Source of the DNA: Verrucomicrobium sp.
Lineage (GTDB): Bacteria > Verrucomicrobiota > Verrucomicrobiia > Methylacidiphilales > UBA1321
Assembly: GCA_017849585.1 (NCBI GenBank)
Contig: JAFIGT010000030.1
Span: forward strand, 1-64,000
Direction of reading: 5' to 3'
DNA length: 64,000 nucleotides
In this document: positions 54,501 to 63,393 of the stretch, piece after piece
Layout of the letters: each line of letters begins with the position of its first letter
Numbering within the stretch: the stretch's first letter is position 1
The notes under the pieces: model-generated
What the model was told of the DNA's origin: nothing
Database searches by the model: none
Seen by the model: the letters and a program-made list of their open reading frames with translations, nothing else
Program-made: the position numbers and the translations under genes

Positions 54501-55520
54501 ATGCCGGAATTTCGCAAAGATCCGCTGGTTGGACGCTGGGTGGTATTCGCCCCCGAGCGCAAGCAACGTCCCCAGGAATATGGCAAATTGGATCTGCCAG
54601 TGCCCGCCACCGATGCCTTCGCCGAAGGCAATGAATCCCTGACTCCGCCCGAGGTGTTCGCGGTGCGTCCGCAAGGTTCGCCCGCCAACGGCCCCGGCTG
54701 GCGCGTGCGCGTGGTGCCGAACCGTTATCCCGCGCTGCGCATCGAAGGCTCGCTCGATCCGGAAGCGGTCGGCTTCTACGACCGGATGAACGGCATCGGC
54801 GCGCACGAAGTCATCATCGAAACGCCGGATTCGCACAAGGCGCTGGAGGAATTGCCCATTGAAGGCGTCGCGGATGTGCTGACAGCTTACAAGGTGCGCA
54901 TCGCGGACCTGATGAAGGACCCGCGCTTTCGCTATCTGCTGGTTTTCAAAAATGTCGGCCCCATGGCCGGAGCGTCGCTCGGTCACGCGCATTCGCAGCT
55001 CATCGCCATGCCGGTGACGCCGCAGGCGGTTAAAGAAAAGCTGGATGCGGCGAAGAATTACTACGACCTAAAAGAGCGCAATATCTTTCAGGACATTCTG
55101 CAGAACGAACTGCGCACGGGCGAGCGGGTGGTGTACCAGAACCACGGCTTCGTCGTGTTCTGTCCGTTCGCGAGCCGGTTTCCGTTCGAGCTGAGTGTGC
55201 TACCGCGCCGTCAGTCGCCAGACTTCCACACGATCGACGAACACGAGCTCGTCTTGCTCGCTGATGCATTGAAGACCGCGCTGCAGCGGTTGAACGTCGC
55301 GCTGGGCAATCCGAACTACAACCTCATTCTCCACACCGCGCCGGTGCGGCGTCCGCGCAAGAATTACTGGACCAGTATCGAGGCCGATTACCGCTGGCAT
55401 ATCGAAATTCTTCCGCGCCTGACCGGCGTGGCGGGATTTGAATTCGGCACCGGGTTCTTCATCAATACGACTCTCCCGGAAGAGGCGGCTCAATTCTTGC
55501 GTCACGTCAGCCATTACTAA
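54501..55520 (+). CDS. GalT-like hexose-1-phosphate nucleotidyltransferase
   Basis: A 339-aa HIT-superfamily transferase. Start MPEFRKDPLVGRWVVFAPER and NRYPAL are GalT-type. The active-site motif, His-Pro-His in classic GalT, reads LGHAHSQ. The zinc-binding CxxC motif reads TDAFAEGNE with no cysteines, so at least this zinc site is missing. It lies 26 bp before a GH57 gene and is probably in its operon, so it may use glucose-1-phosphate or ADP-glucose rather than galactose; this is inference. Confidence 0.82.
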   Translation: MPEFRKDPLVGRWVVFAPERKQRPQEYGKLDLPVPATDAFAEGNESLTPPEVFAVRPQGSPANGPGWRVRVVPNRYPALRIEGSLDPEAVGFYDRMNGIGAHEVIIETPDSHKALEELPIEGVADVLTAYKVRIADLMKDPRFRYLLVFKNVGPMAGASLGHAHSQLIAMPVTPQAVKEKLDAAKNYYDLKERNIFQDILQNELRTGERVVYQNHGFVVFCPFASRFPFELSVLPRRQSPDFHTIDEHELVLLADALKTALQRLNVALGNPNYNLILHTAPVRRPRKNYWTSIEADYRWHIEILPRLTGVAGFEFGTGFFINTTLPEEAAQFLRHVSHY

Positions 55521-55546
55521 TTTTAACCCGGAACCAGAATAGAATC

Positions 55547-57706
55547 ATGAACGTCATTCTCCTCTGGCACATGCACCAGCCGTACTACGTCAATCCGTTG
55601 ACGAAGACGGCAATGATGCCGTGGGTGCGGCTGCACTCGGTCAAGGGTTACCTCGACATGATCGACCTGCTGGAGCGGGTGCCAAACGTGTTGGTGAATT
55701 TCAATTTCACTCCTGTGCTGGTGAAGCAGATCGAAGAGCTCGCCAATGGCGAGGTGACCGATCTGTGGGAAAGCTGGTCGCGCAAGCCGGTGGAGGAATT
55801 GCACGTCGACGAAAAGAAGCGCATCCTGGAGGATTTCTTCAAGCTGAACTGGGATACGATGGTCAAGCCGTACCCGCGCTATCTCGAACTGCTCCATCGC
55901 CGCGGCATGACGTGGAGCGAGCAGACGATGGATGAGGCGGTTTCGCTTTTCTCCGCCGAGGATTTCCGGGACTTGCAGGTCTGGTACAACCTCGCCTGGT
56001 GCGGTCACTCCGCCGTGCGCCGCTATCCGGTGCTGGACGAACTCAAGAAGCAGGGGCGCGACTTCACCGAGGAGCAGAAGAACACGGTCCTCGATATTCA
56101 CCGCGAGATTCTCAAGCTCGTACTCTCGCTCTATCGCGATGCCGTGGCACGCGGACAGGTGGAAATCACGACCACCCCATATTTCCATCCCATCATGCCG
56201 CTGGTGTACGACACCGATTTCGCCCGCCGTTGCATGCCGCACGCGACGTTGCCGCTGCGGTTCTCCGCGCCCGAAGATGTGCGCGCGCAGCTTCGTCTCG
56301 CGCAGGAACAACACGAACGCGTGTTCGGCCAGAAGGCGCGCGGCTTGTGGCCTTCGGAAGGGTCCATCGCACCTGAACTGATTCCACTGTTTCAGGATGC
56401 GGGCATTGAATATTTCTGCACCGACGAGGGCAATCTCTTCCACAGTCTCGAGCATGATCCCGCGTGGGCGGGCAAGCACGTTGACCATCTGGAACTCTTT
56501 CAGGGCTGGCGCATCCGCCACGATGACGCGCAGGTGCAGGCGCTCTTCCGCGAGCGTCCCCTCTCCGACTTCATCGGGTTCAACGCCGCGCGCAACGAAG
56601 CCTCGCGTTCGGTCGATTACCTGATGCATCACCTCGATCATCTTGCTTCCATTTTGACGCATCCGCATCAGGCTGTGTTGCTCGCGCTCGACGGCGAAAA
56701 TGCGTGGGAAGCGTTCGCGGATGGTGGCGAGAAATTCCTCACGCTGTTCTATCAAGCCCTCGCTGAACGGCAGAATTTCCGCACGCGACGCCTCGGCGGT
56801 TACTTCACCGAATTCCCCGCGAACGCCGAATGCACGCAGTTGCACACCGGTTCGTGGATCAATAGCGATTTCGATATCTGGATCGGTGACCCGGAGGAAA
56901 ACAAGGGCTGGGAATGGATCGGTCAGACGCGGCAGTTCCTCGTCGATCGGCTGGCCCACAACGACGTCCCCGCCGAGACCGCGATGAAAGCATGGTGGGC
57001 GATCTACGCGGCCGAGGGCAGCGACTGGTTCTGGTGGTACGGGCCCGATTTCAACACCGACTGCGATTTCCTCTTCGACGAATTGTTCCGCACGCATCTG
57101 CAGAACGTGTACCGATTGCTCGGCGTCACGCCGCCGGCTTACCTCGATGTGCCGATTTGTCTGCCGTCGCAAGCGGTACCCTACACGCTGCCGCACCGTT
57201 ATGTGCAGGTGGGGCGCAAGGGGCAGGTCGAAAATTATTTCGAATGGGTCGGCGCGGGACAGTTCGACATCGAACAGCAGCAGACCGCGATGTACCAGTC
57301 CGACCGGATCGGACGTCAGCTTTACTTCGGCTTCAACCACGAACACTTCGTTTTGCGGCTCGATGCGAGTCACCGCCCGGAAATGCTCGTCGTCCAATTC
57401 ACGACCCCCTCGCCTTGCCGCCTCACCATCGAGCGCGGCGCGCGCACGGCTTATCACGCGCATCTCGAGCAGAGCGAGGATCAAGTCACCTACCACCCGG
57501 TCGATACGGCGATTCATGCTGCGTGGGGGGAATTTCTCGTTGTGCTCGTACCGAAGTCGGCCCTGGGCTGGGACAAGGGCGGGCAGATCAGTTTCTTTGT
57601 CCAGCTCATGGAAAAGGGACTGCAAAAGGAACGCTATCCCGAACGCGGCGCGATCGAGTTCCCCGTGCCGAACGCGCAGTTCGAAGCGAGCCAGTGGTTT
57701 GTGTAG
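55547..57706 (+). CDS. GH57 alpha-glucan hydrolase/transferase
   Basis: A 719-aa GH57 enzyme (alpha-amylase, 4-alpha-glucanotransferase or branching-type family). Start MNVILLWHMHQPYY, nucleophile E271 in GLWPSEGS and acid D382 in ALDGENAWE by position. About 440-560 is helical and the C-terminal 150 residues are beta-rich and may bind glucan. No signal peptide, so cytoplasmic. It follows the GalT-like gene, suggesting glycogen or maltodextrin use. The activity is not readable from sequence. Confidence 0.92.
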   Translation: MNVILLWHMHQPYYVNPLTKTAMMPWVRLHSVKGYLDMIDLLERVPNVLVNFNFTPVLVKQIEELANGEVTDLWESWSRKPVEELHVDEKKRILEDFFKLNWDTMVKPYPRYLELLHRRGMTWSEQTMDEAVSLFSAEDFRDLQVWYNLAWCGHSAVRRYPVLDELKKQGRDFTEEQKNTVLDIHREILKLVLSLYRDAVARGQVEITTTPYFHPIMPLVYDTDFARRCMPHATLPLRFSAPEDVRAQLRLAQEQHERVFGQKARGLWPSEGSIAPELIPLFQDAGIEYFCTDEGNLFHSLEHDPAWAGKHVDHLELFQGWRIRHDDAQVQALFRERPLSDFIGFNAARNEASRSVDYLMHHLDHLASILTHPHQAVLLALDGENAWEAFADGGEKFLTLFYQALAERQNFRTRRLGGYFTEFPANAECTQLHTGSWINSDFDIWIGDPEENKGWEWIGQTRQFLVDRLAHNDVPAETAMKAWWAIYAAEGSDWFWWYGPDFNTDCDFLFDELFRTHLQNVYRLLGVTPPAYLDVPICLPSQAVPYTLPHRYVQVGRKGQVENYFEWVGAGQFDIEQQQTAMYQSDRIGRQLYFGFNHEHFVLRLDASHRPEMLVVQFTTPSPCRLTIERGARTAYHAHLEQSEDQVTYHPVDTAIHAAWGEFLVVLVPKSALGWDKGGQISFFVQLMEKGLQKERYPERGAIEFPVPNAQFEASQWFV

Positions 57707-57722
57707 AGCCGGTTCGCTTCCA

Positions 57723-57784
57723 AACTGATTTCTCGACAAGCTCGAAATGACGCTTGGGCGGGTAAACTTGTCGAGAAATCAGTT
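57723..57784. repeat. Perfect 18-bp inverted repeat
   Basis: AACTGATTTCTCGACAAG (57723-57740) and its exact complement (57767-57784) frame a 26-nt loop, 16 bp after the GH57 stop. It could end the GalT-GH57 transcript or be a dispersed-repeat copy. Confidence 0.7.
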
Positions 57785-57934
57785 CAGAACTCGGAAAGAT
57801 ATATCTCTGGCTTTCTGTTGGCCAGCCAAGAGCTTCCTCCATGAACCCCGACGACAAAGGGGTTGACCGTCGGGGAAGTGGCAGTACGTTCGGTAGAATA
57901 CAGCCTTCCACAACCTTCAACGGAGATTCTTCCT

Positions 57935-58981
57935 ATGGAATACAGACTGCTTGGTGGATCGGGATTCAAGGTGCCGGTGTTGACGCTGGGAACCGGAACT
58001 TTTGGCGGTAGTGGTGAATTTTTCAAGGCGTGGGGCGAGACCGATGTTCAGTCCGCCCGTCGTTTGATCGATATTTGCCTCGAGTCCGGGCTCAACATGT
58101 TCGACACCGCCGATGTCTATTCGTATGGCGCGGCCGAGGAAATTCTCGGGCAGGCCATCGCCGGTCGCCGCGACAAGGTGTTGATTTCCACGAAGGCGAC
58201 GTTTCGTTTCAGCGATGAACCGAATGATGTCGGCTCGTCGCGCCATCATTTGATCCGCTCCGTGGAGAACTCGCTGCGGCGGCTCGGGACGGACTACATC
58301 GACCTGTTTCATCTTCATGCCTTTGACGCGCTGACGCCAATAGAGGAAGTGCTCAGTACGCTCGATGCCCTCGTGCGCTCGGGTAAGATTCGTTATGTCG
58401 GCTGTTCGAATTTCTCCGGCTGGCACTTGATGAAGTCGCTCGCCGTGGCGGAGAAGTACGGCTATCCGCGTTATGTTTCCCACCAAGCTTATTATTCGCT
58501 CGTCGGACGCAGTTTCGAATGGGAACTGTTGCCCCTCGGCGTGGATCAAAAAGTCGGCACGATGGTGTGGAGCCCGCTGGGCTGGGCGCGATTGACCGGC
58601 AAGATCCGACGCGGTCAACCGATTCCCCCTGACAGCCGTTTGAACACGAAGGTGGTCGTGGATCTTGGTCCGCCCATTGACGATGAGTATCTCTATCGCA
58701 TCGTCGATGTCTTGGACGAGATTGCCGCCGAGACGGGAAAGAGCGTCCCGCAGATTGCGTTGAACTGGCTCCTGCAGCGTCCCACCATTTCGACCCTGAT
58801 CATCGGCGCGCGAAATGAAGAGCAGTTGCGGCAGAATCTGGGAGCGGTGGGTTGGAGTCTGACACCTGAGCAAGTCGCGCGCTTGGAAAAGGCCAGCGCC
58901 ACGCCGCTCGCCTACCCGTATTTCCATCAACGTCTCCACTTCGACGAACGCAATCCTTTCCCGGTGGCAGTCACAAGCTGA
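57935..58981 (+). CDS. Aldo/keto reductase
   Basis: A 348-aa NADPH-dependent (beta/alpha)8 reductase. Tyr of the catalytic tetrad is in DVYSYG, Asp in NMFDTADVYS, Lys in LISTKATF and His in LFHLHAFD; NADP-binding GARNEEQLRQNLGA is near the C-terminus. The ATG at 57935 has GGAG about 10 nt upstream; the frame extends to 57863. Substrate unknown. Confidence 0.93.
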   Translation: MEYRLLGGSGFKVPVLTLGTGTFGGSGEFFKAWGETDVQSARRLIDICLESGLNMFDTADVYSYGAAEEILGQAIAGRRDKVLISTKATFRFSDEPNDVGSSRHHLIRSVENSLRRLGTDYIDLFHLHAFDALTPIEEVLSTLDALVRSGKIRYVGCSNFSGWHLMKSLAVAEKYGYPRYVSHQAYYSLVGRSFEWELLPLGVDQKVGTMVWSPLGWARLTGKIRRGQPIPPDSRLNTKVVVDLGPPIDDEYLYRIVDVLDEIAAETGKSVPQIALNWLLQRPTISTLIIGARNEEQLRQNLGAVGWSLTPEQVARLEKASATPLAYPYFHQRLHFDERNPFPVAVTS

Positions 58982-59136
58982 TGTTCGGGTCGCAGAAGGG
59001 CTCTCAATTTGCGATGGTGGCCGGTCGATTATTAGTTATACGCGCTTCCTTATAGATTTTCTAATGATTATAAATTCCTTGAATGAGGTGGCGTTGATGT
59101 CGTAAGTTTATCTTATAGCTTAGTACCGTCACCTTC

Positions 59137-60198
59137 ATGAAACCCTCCCTCTGGAATGATCGTCCTTTTGTCGTAATTTGGGAAGCGACTCGATGCTGCG
59201 ATCTGGCCTGTCGCCATTGCCGTGCCACGGCCAATCGGCGCCATCATCCAGAAGAGTTGAAAACCGCTGAATCCAAGCGACTTATCGATCAAATTGTGCG
59301 TTGTAATCCCGGTATTTTCATCATCACTGGCGGCGACCCGATGCAACGGGAAGATTTGCTGGAATTGGTGCAGTATGCCACTGCCAAGGGACTGCGCGTG
59401 GCACTAAGCCCAAGCGCCACCCCCAAATTCCTCAGCACCGACATGAAGCCTTTCCATCAGGCCGGGGTACGGCGCATGTCTTTCAGCCTGGACGGGGCCG
59501 AACCGATGACTCACGACGCCTTTCGCGGGGTCGACGGCACGGCGGAATGGACCATGCAGGCCATCCAGTCCGCCCAACAAGTGGGGATCGACATCCAGAT
59601 CAACACCACGATGACGCGCCAGAACATTGGCGAATTCGACGATTTCAAGCATGTCGTCACGATGCTCAAGCCGGCGGTCTGGACCGTTTTCATGCTCGTT
59701 CCCACGGGCCGGGGCAAGTCCAAGGACATGCTCAACGGGCTCGAAGTGGAAACCCTATTCCAAGGTCTAGCTGACTGGGAGCAGGAAGCGCCCTACGAAA
59801 TCAAGACGACGGAGGGACAGCATTTCCGCCGCGTCTCGCTGCAACGCTGGAAAGCGCGTGGGGGCCGTCGCGAACCAAAGATTGCGGCGATCAACGACGG
59901 CAAAGGCTTTGTCTTCATCTCTCACACGGGCGAAATTTGTCCGAGTGGATTCCTGCCGCTCGTAGGTGGCAACGTGCGGAAGGACGAGCTCATCGACGTT
60001 TACCGCAACTCACCGATTTTCCAGCAACTGCGCAATCCCGACGCGCTCAAAGGCAAGTGCGGCCGTTGCGAATACCGTGCCCTGTGCGGCGGTTCCCGCG
60101 CCCGTGCCTATGCGACGACTGGCGACTTCCTCGCGCCGGAGCCCCTCTGTATTTATCAACCCCACAGCAGCGAACTCCATCACACCACCGCCCAATGA
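59137..60198 (+). CDS. Radical SAM/SPASM protein, heme-synthesis-like
   Basis: A 353-aa radical SAM enzyme. The cluster motif is C21-x3-C25-x2-C28 (TRCCDLACRHC), then GGDPM and SFSLDGAE; the SPASM-type C-terminus has GEICPSG, GKCGRCEYRALCGGSRARAY and EPLCIY. It belongs to the group close to AhbD/NirJ (TIGR04053-like). It overlaps the NirJ-like gene by ATGA, so both act together. Its reaction is not certain. Confidence 0.9.
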   Translation: MKPSLWNDRPFVVIWEATRCCDLACRHCRATANRRHHPEELKTAESKRLIDQIVRCNPGIFIITGGDPMQREDLLELVQYATAKGLRVALSPSATPKFLSTDMKPFHQAGVRRMSFSLDGAEPMTHDAFRGVDGTAEWTMQAIQSAQQVGIDIQINTTMTRQNIGEFDDFKHVVTMLKPAVWTVFMLVPTGRGKSKDMLNGLEVETLFQGLADWEQEAPYEIKTTEGQHFRRVSLQRWKARGGRREPKIAAINDGKGFVFISHTGEICPSGFLPLVGGNVRKDELIDVYRNSPIFQQLRNPDALKGKCGRCEYRALCGGSRARAYATTGDFLAPEPLCIYQPHSSELHHTTAQ

Positions 60199-61382
60199 TT
60201 AATCTGACTACCCTTCTGAGCGGCGAATCGCAACCCGCTGATTACCTCCGTTATGGCCGGGGCCATGGTGCCCCCAAGACCGCCGGCGAACGTCGGCCCA
60301 TCGTGGTGTGGAACATCACCCGCAGTTGCAATCTGAAGTGCCTGCATTGTTATTCCGATTCGGATGCGAAAAGCTACGCAGGCGAACTCGATTGGGACCA
60401 ATGCAAGGCAGTGGTCGACGATCTCGCGGCCTACGGCGTTCCCGGTCTGCTGCTTTCCGGCGGCGAACCGCTGGCGCATCCTCAGGTTTTCAAGTTGGCC
60501 GATTACGCGAAGAGCAAGGGCCTTCGCCTGACGCTTTCGACCAACGGCACATTGATCACGCCCGACAAGGCGGTGTTGATCAAGCAGATTGGCTTTGCCT
60601 ACGTCGGCATCTCGCTTGATGGCATCGGATCGACGCACGATCATTTCCGGGGCCGCAAGGGCTCGTTTGAGCTCGCGGTGAACGCGTTTCGTCACTGCCG
60701 CGCGGCAGGACAGCGGGTCGGCTTGCGCCTGACGTTGACCAAGCACACGATTGGCGACATCGAAGGCATTCTCGAGTTCATCGAAAAGGAAAACATCGAC
60801 CGGGTATGCTTCTACCATCTCGTCAACAGCGGACGCGGTGCCGATCTGGCAGCCGTCACACACGACGACACACGCCACGCCATCGACACGATCATGGCCA
60901 AGGTGAAGTACTGGCATCAGACCGGGCAGAAGCGTGAAGTTTTGACCGTCGCGCAACCGGCAGACGGTCCCTATCTGTTGCTCAAACTGGCGGAGGAAAA
61001 CTCTCCACGCCTGAACGACGTACGCCAGTTACTCCAGTGGAACGGCGGCGGCAACAACGGTCCCGGTATTGGCATCGCGAACATCGATTCTCAGGGCAAT
61101 GTACACCCGGATCAATTTTGGCAGGGATTAACCCTTGGCAACGTCAAGGAAAAGCCCTTTAGTGAGATCTGGGGTCAGTCCACGGATCCGGTTTTGCTTG
61201 GATTGCGGAATCGGCGTGCAAAACTCAAAGGACGCTGCCAACGTTGCACTTGGCAGGAAATTTGTGGTGGCGGTTTTCGCGTGCGTGCCTGGCAGCACCA
61301 TGGCGATCCGTGGCAGGAAGATCCTGGATGCTACTTAAACGAGGAAGAAATCGCACAGGCGTCGGCAGAAGTCAGCTCCTGA
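60195..61382 (+). CDS. NirJ-like radical SAM protein (heme d1 biosynthesis type)
   Basis: A 395-aa radical SAM/SPASM enzyme. Motif C45-x3-C49-x2-C52 in ITRSCNLKCLHCYSDS, then LLLSGGEPLAHPQVFKLA, LSTNGTLIT, YVGISLDGI, RVCFYHLVNSGRG, NGGGNNGPGIGIANIDSQG, VHPDQFWQG, and CQRCTWQEICGGGFRVRAW. This chain of motifs matches NirJ, which processes siroheme-derived didecarboxysiroheme on the way to heme d1. The usual nirS, nirF, nirE and nirD/L/G/H genes are not in the window. The start was set by the 4-bp overlap with the gene above. Confidence 0.85.
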   Translation: MINLTTLLSGESQPADYLRYGRGHGAPKTAGERRPIVVWNITRSCNLKCLHCYSDSDAKSYAGELDWDQCKAVVDDLAAYGVPGLLLSGGEPLAHPQVFKLADYAKSKGLRLTLSTNGTLITPDKAVLIKQIGFAYVGISLDGIGSTHDHFRGRKGSFELAVNAFRHCRAAGQRVGLRLTLTKHTIGDIEGILEFIEKENIDRVCFYHLVNSGRGADLAAVTHDDTRHAIDTIMAKVKYWHQTGQKREVLTVAQPADGPYLLLKLAEENSPRLNDVRQLLQWNGGGNNGPGIGIANIDSQGNVHPDQFWQGLTLGNVKEKPFSEIWGQSTDPVLLGLRNRRAKLKGRCQRCTWQEICGGGFRVRAWQHHGDPWQEDPGCYLNEEEIAQASAEVSS

Positions 61383-61398
61383 GCCAACATTTATCAGT

Positions 61399-62835
61399 AT
61401 GGTGTTACCAGTAATTATTCAGGGCGGAATGGGCATCGGCGTCTCCAATTGGGTGCTGGCCCACGCCGTTTCAGAGTGCGGACATCTCGGCGTCGTCTCC
61501 GGCACGTCGATTGACTGCGTCTTCACCCGTAGACTGCAAATGGGCGATCCGGGCGGTCACATGCGCCGCGCACTGGCAGCGTTCCCGATCAAGGACATGG
61601 CCCAGCGAGTGCTCGACCGCTATTTCGTGCCCGACGGCAAGAAGGACGAAGCCTCTTTCCGTGCCGTACCGATGCAGACGATCGACTCCAGCGCGGCGCT
61701 GACCGAGCTGACGGTAATTGCGAACTTCGCGGAAGTTTATCTCGCAAAGGAAGGTCATGATGGCGTGATCGGTGTGAATTTTCTGGAGAAAATTCAGCTT
61801 CCCACCCTGCCCTCGCTGTTCGGCGTGATGCTGGCGGGAATCGACTATGTGCTCATGGGAGCGGGCATTCCGCGCGCCATCCCGGGCATTCTCGACCGCC
61901 TGTCGGTCGGAGATTCGGCCGAGATGAAGCTCGATGTGGAAGACGCGTCGTCCCACACGGAATTCGTCACCCGCTTCGACCCGAAGACATTTTGTGGCAA
62001 CGACTGGAAGCCTTTGAAGCGTCCGGAGTTCCTCGCGATCATTTCCTCTTCGACTCTCGCCATGTCCTTGGCCAAGAAAGCCAGCGGCAAGGTGAACGGG
62101 TTCATCGTCGAGGGCGCCTGCGCCGGTGGTCACAACGCTCCCCCGCGCGGCCAGTTGCAACTCAACGAGCGTGGCGAGCCGGTCTATGGCCCGCGCGATG
62201 AAGTGGATCTCGTGAAGATCCGCGAACTCGGCCTGCCGTTTTGGCTGGCCGGGGCGTATGCTGAACCGGAAAAACTGAAAGAAGCCATGGCGACCGGCGC
62301 GGTCGGCGTCCAGGTGGGCACTGCCTTCGCTTTCTGCGAAGAGTCGGGCATCACTCCGGAAATCAAGCATTGCATCCTGAATAAGAGCAAGGCTGGCACG
62401 GCCGAGATCTTCACCGATCCCGTGGCATCGCCGACGGGGTTTCCGTTCAAGGTCACGCAGATGGAAGGCACGCTCTCGGAACAGGACGTTTACGCCCAGC
62501 GCGAGCGTCTCTGCGACGTCGGCCTGCTGCGCCACTACTACGAAAAAGCGGACGGCGCGCTCGGCTATCGTTGCCCGGCGGAACCGATCGAAGATTACAC
62601 CCGCAAGGGTGGCAAGGTCGCGGACACCGTGGGCCGCAAATGCATTTGCAACGGACTTTTGGCGACCATCGGCCTCGGCCAGGTGCGCTCGGATGGCAGC
62701 TCGGAAGCGCCGATCATCACGGCTGGTGACGACGTGACTCACATCGCCCGTTTCCTCAAGCCCGGTCAGGACACCTACACGGCCAAGGACGTCATCGATT
62801 ACATCATGGCGCCGGTGCCAGTAGCTGTCGGATAG
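61399..62835 (+). CDS. Nitronate monooxygenase-like flavin protein
   Basis: A 478-aa FMN TIM-barrel protein. PVIIQGGMGIGVSNWVLAHA, VIGVNFLEKIQ, VEGACAGGHNAPPRG (the catalytic His is in this GGH), and VGVQVGTAFAFCEESG are the family marks. It is 16 bp after the NirJ-like gene and probably in its transcript. The substrate is not known; the family includes enzymes for nitronates and unsaturated-acid enoyl reductases, and its length (the usual is 320-380) shows an extra C-terminal part with four cysteines. Confidence 0.88.
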   Translation: MVLPVIIQGGMGIGVSNWVLAHAVSECGHLGVVSGTSIDCVFTRRLQMGDPGGHMRRALAAFPIKDMAQRVLDRYFVPDGKKDEASFRAVPMQTIDSSAALTELTVIANFAEVYLAKEGHDGVIGVNFLEKIQLPTLPSLFGVMLAGIDYVLMGAGIPRAIPGILDRLSVGDSAEMKLDVEDASSHTEFVTRFDPKTFCGNDWKPLKRPEFLAIISSSTLAMSLAKKASGKVNGFIVEGACAGGHNAPPRGQLQLNERGEPVYGPRDEVDLVKIRELGLPFWLAGAYAEPEKLKEAMATGAVGVQVGTAFAFCEESGITPEIKHCILNKSKAGTAEIFTDPVASPTGFPFKVTQMEGTLSEQDVYAQRERLCDVGLLRHYYEKADGALGYRCPAEPIEDYTRKGGKVADTVGRKCICNGLLATIGLGQVRSDGSSEAPIITAGDDVTHIARFLKPGQDTYTAKDVIDYIMAPVPVAVG

Positions 62836-62926
62836 TGGTCCGCTCTCCGTGATCAGCGGTCAGTTACGTTCAGTAATGGAAAAATCTCGTTTCCAGCTGA
62901 AAGCTGACTGCTGAATTCCCTTAGCT

Positions 62927-63385
62927 ATGCCCACCTTCAAAGCCATCGCCGCCATGGCACAGAACCGGGTGATCGGTCATGGGAACAAAATTCCGTGGCA
63001 TCTGCCCGAGGATTTCAAGTGGTTCAAGCAAACCACAATGGGCCATACGCTCTTGATGGGGCGTAAAACGTTTGAGTCGATTGGTCGTCCCCTGCCCGGC
63101 CGCACCACGCTCGTTTTGAGTCGTCAATCGGTGAGCTATCCCGGCACCACCACCATTACCGAATGGCAACACGTTCCCACCGAGTTGATTCAGGGTGATG
63201 TCTTCGTCGCAGGGGGCGCGGAAATTTACGCGCAACTACTTCCCCATTGCCGTGAGCTTTTTCTGACACTGGTGAAACAGGCTCCTGAGGGAGATGTTTT
63301 ATTTCCACCGTTCGAACATTTGTTTTCGACCAAGACGGTCGTGCGCGACACGCCGGAGTTCACGATTTTTCACTACGTGAAGTGA
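62927..63385 (+). CDS. folA: Dihydrofolate reductase
   Basis: A 152-aa enzyme that reduces dihydrofolate with NADPH. VIGHGNKIPWHLPEDFKWFK, LLMGRKTFESIGRPLPGR, and VFVAGGAEIYAQLLPHC are diagnostic. It is not linked to thyA here. Preceded by a run of short CTGAAAGCTGACTG-type repeats (62848-62915). Confidence 0.96.
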   Translation: MPTFKAIAAMAQNRVIGHGNKIPWHLPEDFKWFKQTTMGHTLLMGRKTFESIGRPLPGRTTLVLSRQSVSYPGTTTITEWQHVPTELIQGDVFVAGGAEIYAQLLPHCRELFLTLVKQAPEGDVLFPPFEHLFSTKTVVRDTPEFTIFHYVK

Positions 63386-63393
63386 GGTCAATT

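Noticed and set aside
55523-57739. Long open frame on the minus strand opposite the GH57 gene
   Set aside because: It has no domain motifs and mirrors the GH57 codons; the plus-strand frame has clear catalytic motifs.
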